Positions 33,628-34,328 of a stretch of 34,328 nucleotides of DNA are shown here, piece after piece (position 1 is the stretch's first letter; the number at the start of each line of letters is the position of its first letter). Made by a program: the position numbers and the translations under genes. Source of the DNA: B1 sp044370475 (GTDB taxonomy: Bacteria > Bacteroidota > Bacteroidia > UKL13-3); assembly GCA_044370475.1 (NCBI GenBank), contig JBILVK010000023.1, positions 1 to 34,328 on the forward strand. The letters are read 5' to 3'. A model generated the notes under the pieces. The model was not told the DNA's origin. It worked only from the letters and a program-made list of their open reading frames with translations, and ran no database searches.

Positions 33628-34305
33628 TTAAGCGCCTGTGGTAGTATGGTTACCTAGTTTTTTTAAGGAAGCAATGGTTTCTATTGGGTTACTTGAGGCA
33701 AAGACATAATTGCCTGCCACAAGCACATCTGCTCCAGCATCTAACAGTTTTGGGGCGGTATGTTCATTTACGCCACCATCAATTTCTATGATGCAATTAG
33801 ATTGAGAAGCCATAATCATGGCCTTTAAATCTGCACACTTAGCATAAGTTTGCTCTATGAATTTTTGTCCGCCAAAGCCAGGATTTACGCTCATCATACA
33901 AACTAGGTCTATGTCTTTAATAATGTCTTTTAACAAATGCACAGGGGTATGTGGGTTAATGGCCACACCCGCTTTCATGCCCTCTTCTTTAATGGCATAG
34001 AGCGTGCGGTGCAGGTGAGTACAAGCTTCGTAATGAACCGATAAAATATCTGCGCCTACTGCTTTAAAATCTTTGATATAGCGCTCGGGTTGCACAATCA
34101 TTAAATGCACATCCAAAGGCTTGGTACCTAGTTTTTGCAAGGATTTAATTACGGGAAAACCGAACGAAATATTGGGTACAAAAACCCCATCCATTACATC
34201 TACGTGAAACCAATCGGCCTCACTCTGATTAATCATTTCAATATCACGGCCTAAGTTGGCAAAATCTGCCGAAAGTACCGAGGGTGCTATAATTGGAAAA
34301 CTCAT
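33628..34305 (-). CDS. rpe: Ribulose-phosphate 3-epimerase
   Basis: A 225-residue TIM-barrel enzyme that interconverts ribulose 5-phosphate and xylulose 5-phosphate in the pentose phosphate pathway. It shows the start motif IAPSVLSADFANLG, the metal and catalytic residues His34, Asp36 (HVDVMDG), His67 (DVHLMI) and Asp176 (EIDGGV), and the phosphate-binding loop VNPGFGGQ. The length is standard and all residues are intact. It is the first gene of the minus-strand run visible here, so its promoter lies within or beyond the last 23 bases. Its 3' end leads directly into the receptor gene. Confidence 0.95.
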   Translation of the reverse strand: MSFPIIAPSVLSADFANLGRDIEMINQSEADWFHVDVMDGVFVPNISFGFPVIKSLQKLGTKPLDVHLMIVQPERYIKDFKAVGADILSVHYEACTHLHRTLYAIKEEGMKAGVAINPHTPVHLLKDIIKDIDLVCMMSVNPGFGGQKFIEQTYAKCADLKAMIMASQSNCIIEIDGGVNEHTAPKLLDAGADVLVAGNYVFASSNPIETIASLKKLGNHTTTGA

Positions 34306-34328
34306 GGGCGCGAAGATAACAATTAGGT

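Noticed and set aside
1..34328. CRISPR arrays, tRNA or rRNA genes, insertion sequences, prophage genes
   Set aside because: I read both strands for regular spaced repeats, cloverleaf-like segments and transposase or phage motifs and found none. The phage-like modules are part of one long open gene.

Overview
The window comes from a member of the Bacteroidota, probably one of the environmental gliding or type IX secreting classes and not an enteric Bacteroides. The evidence is a PorU/PorP/GldJ type IX secretion (T9SS) cluster, several proteins with T9SS type A or type B C-terminal sorting domains, a CarboxypepD_reg-type TonB-dependent receptor, a moderately AT-rich composition and promoters of the TAnnTTTG kind. 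The genus cannot be told from the window.

Layout. (1) 1-6556: T9SS machinery. A 3'-truncated porU (minus strand, cut by the left edge) diverges from two tandem porP/sprF paralogues and gldJ, which ends at a strong terminator. (2) 6557-7008: a gene-free, repeat-rich island between convergent genes. (3) 7009-22272: cargo and regulation. It holds a 938-residue SBBP-repeat protein with a type B sorting domain; an ECF sigma factor followed 3 nt later by a membrane-anchored anti-sigma-like protein that itself ends in a type B sorting domain; a 2146-residue PKD-type surface protein with the same domain; and a compact operon in which two related small lipoproteins flank a secreted M4 (thermolysin-like) protease with a type A sorting domain. 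(4) 22275-26418: a charged, proline-rich hypothetical protein (minus), thymidine kinase, and two paralogous glycosyltransferases (plus). (5) 26415-34305: a minus-strand run, read right to left: ribulose-phosphate 3-epimerase, TonB-dependent receptor, ABC exporter, FabG, and a von Willebrand A-domain membrane protein.

How it fits together. PorU is the sortase that removes sorting domains from T9SS cargo, PorP/SprF proteins serve the secretion and motility machinery (SprF-like proteins are linked to type B cargo), and GldJ is a lipoprotein of the same apparatus. The neighbouring genes supply three type B-domain proteins and one type A protease. The most intriguing unit is the sigma/anti-sigma pair: the regulator carries the same C-terminal domain as the cargo, so it may sense T9SS engagement (inference).

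At the DNA level, a 13-mer, TTGGTTCAGACMG, occurs seven times exactly in 34 kb, on both strands, in seven unrelated genes and in different reading frames. Four further copies each differ by one transition. This looks like selection on DNA sequence and not on protein. No tRNA, rRNA, CRISPR array, insertion sequence or prophage was seen.
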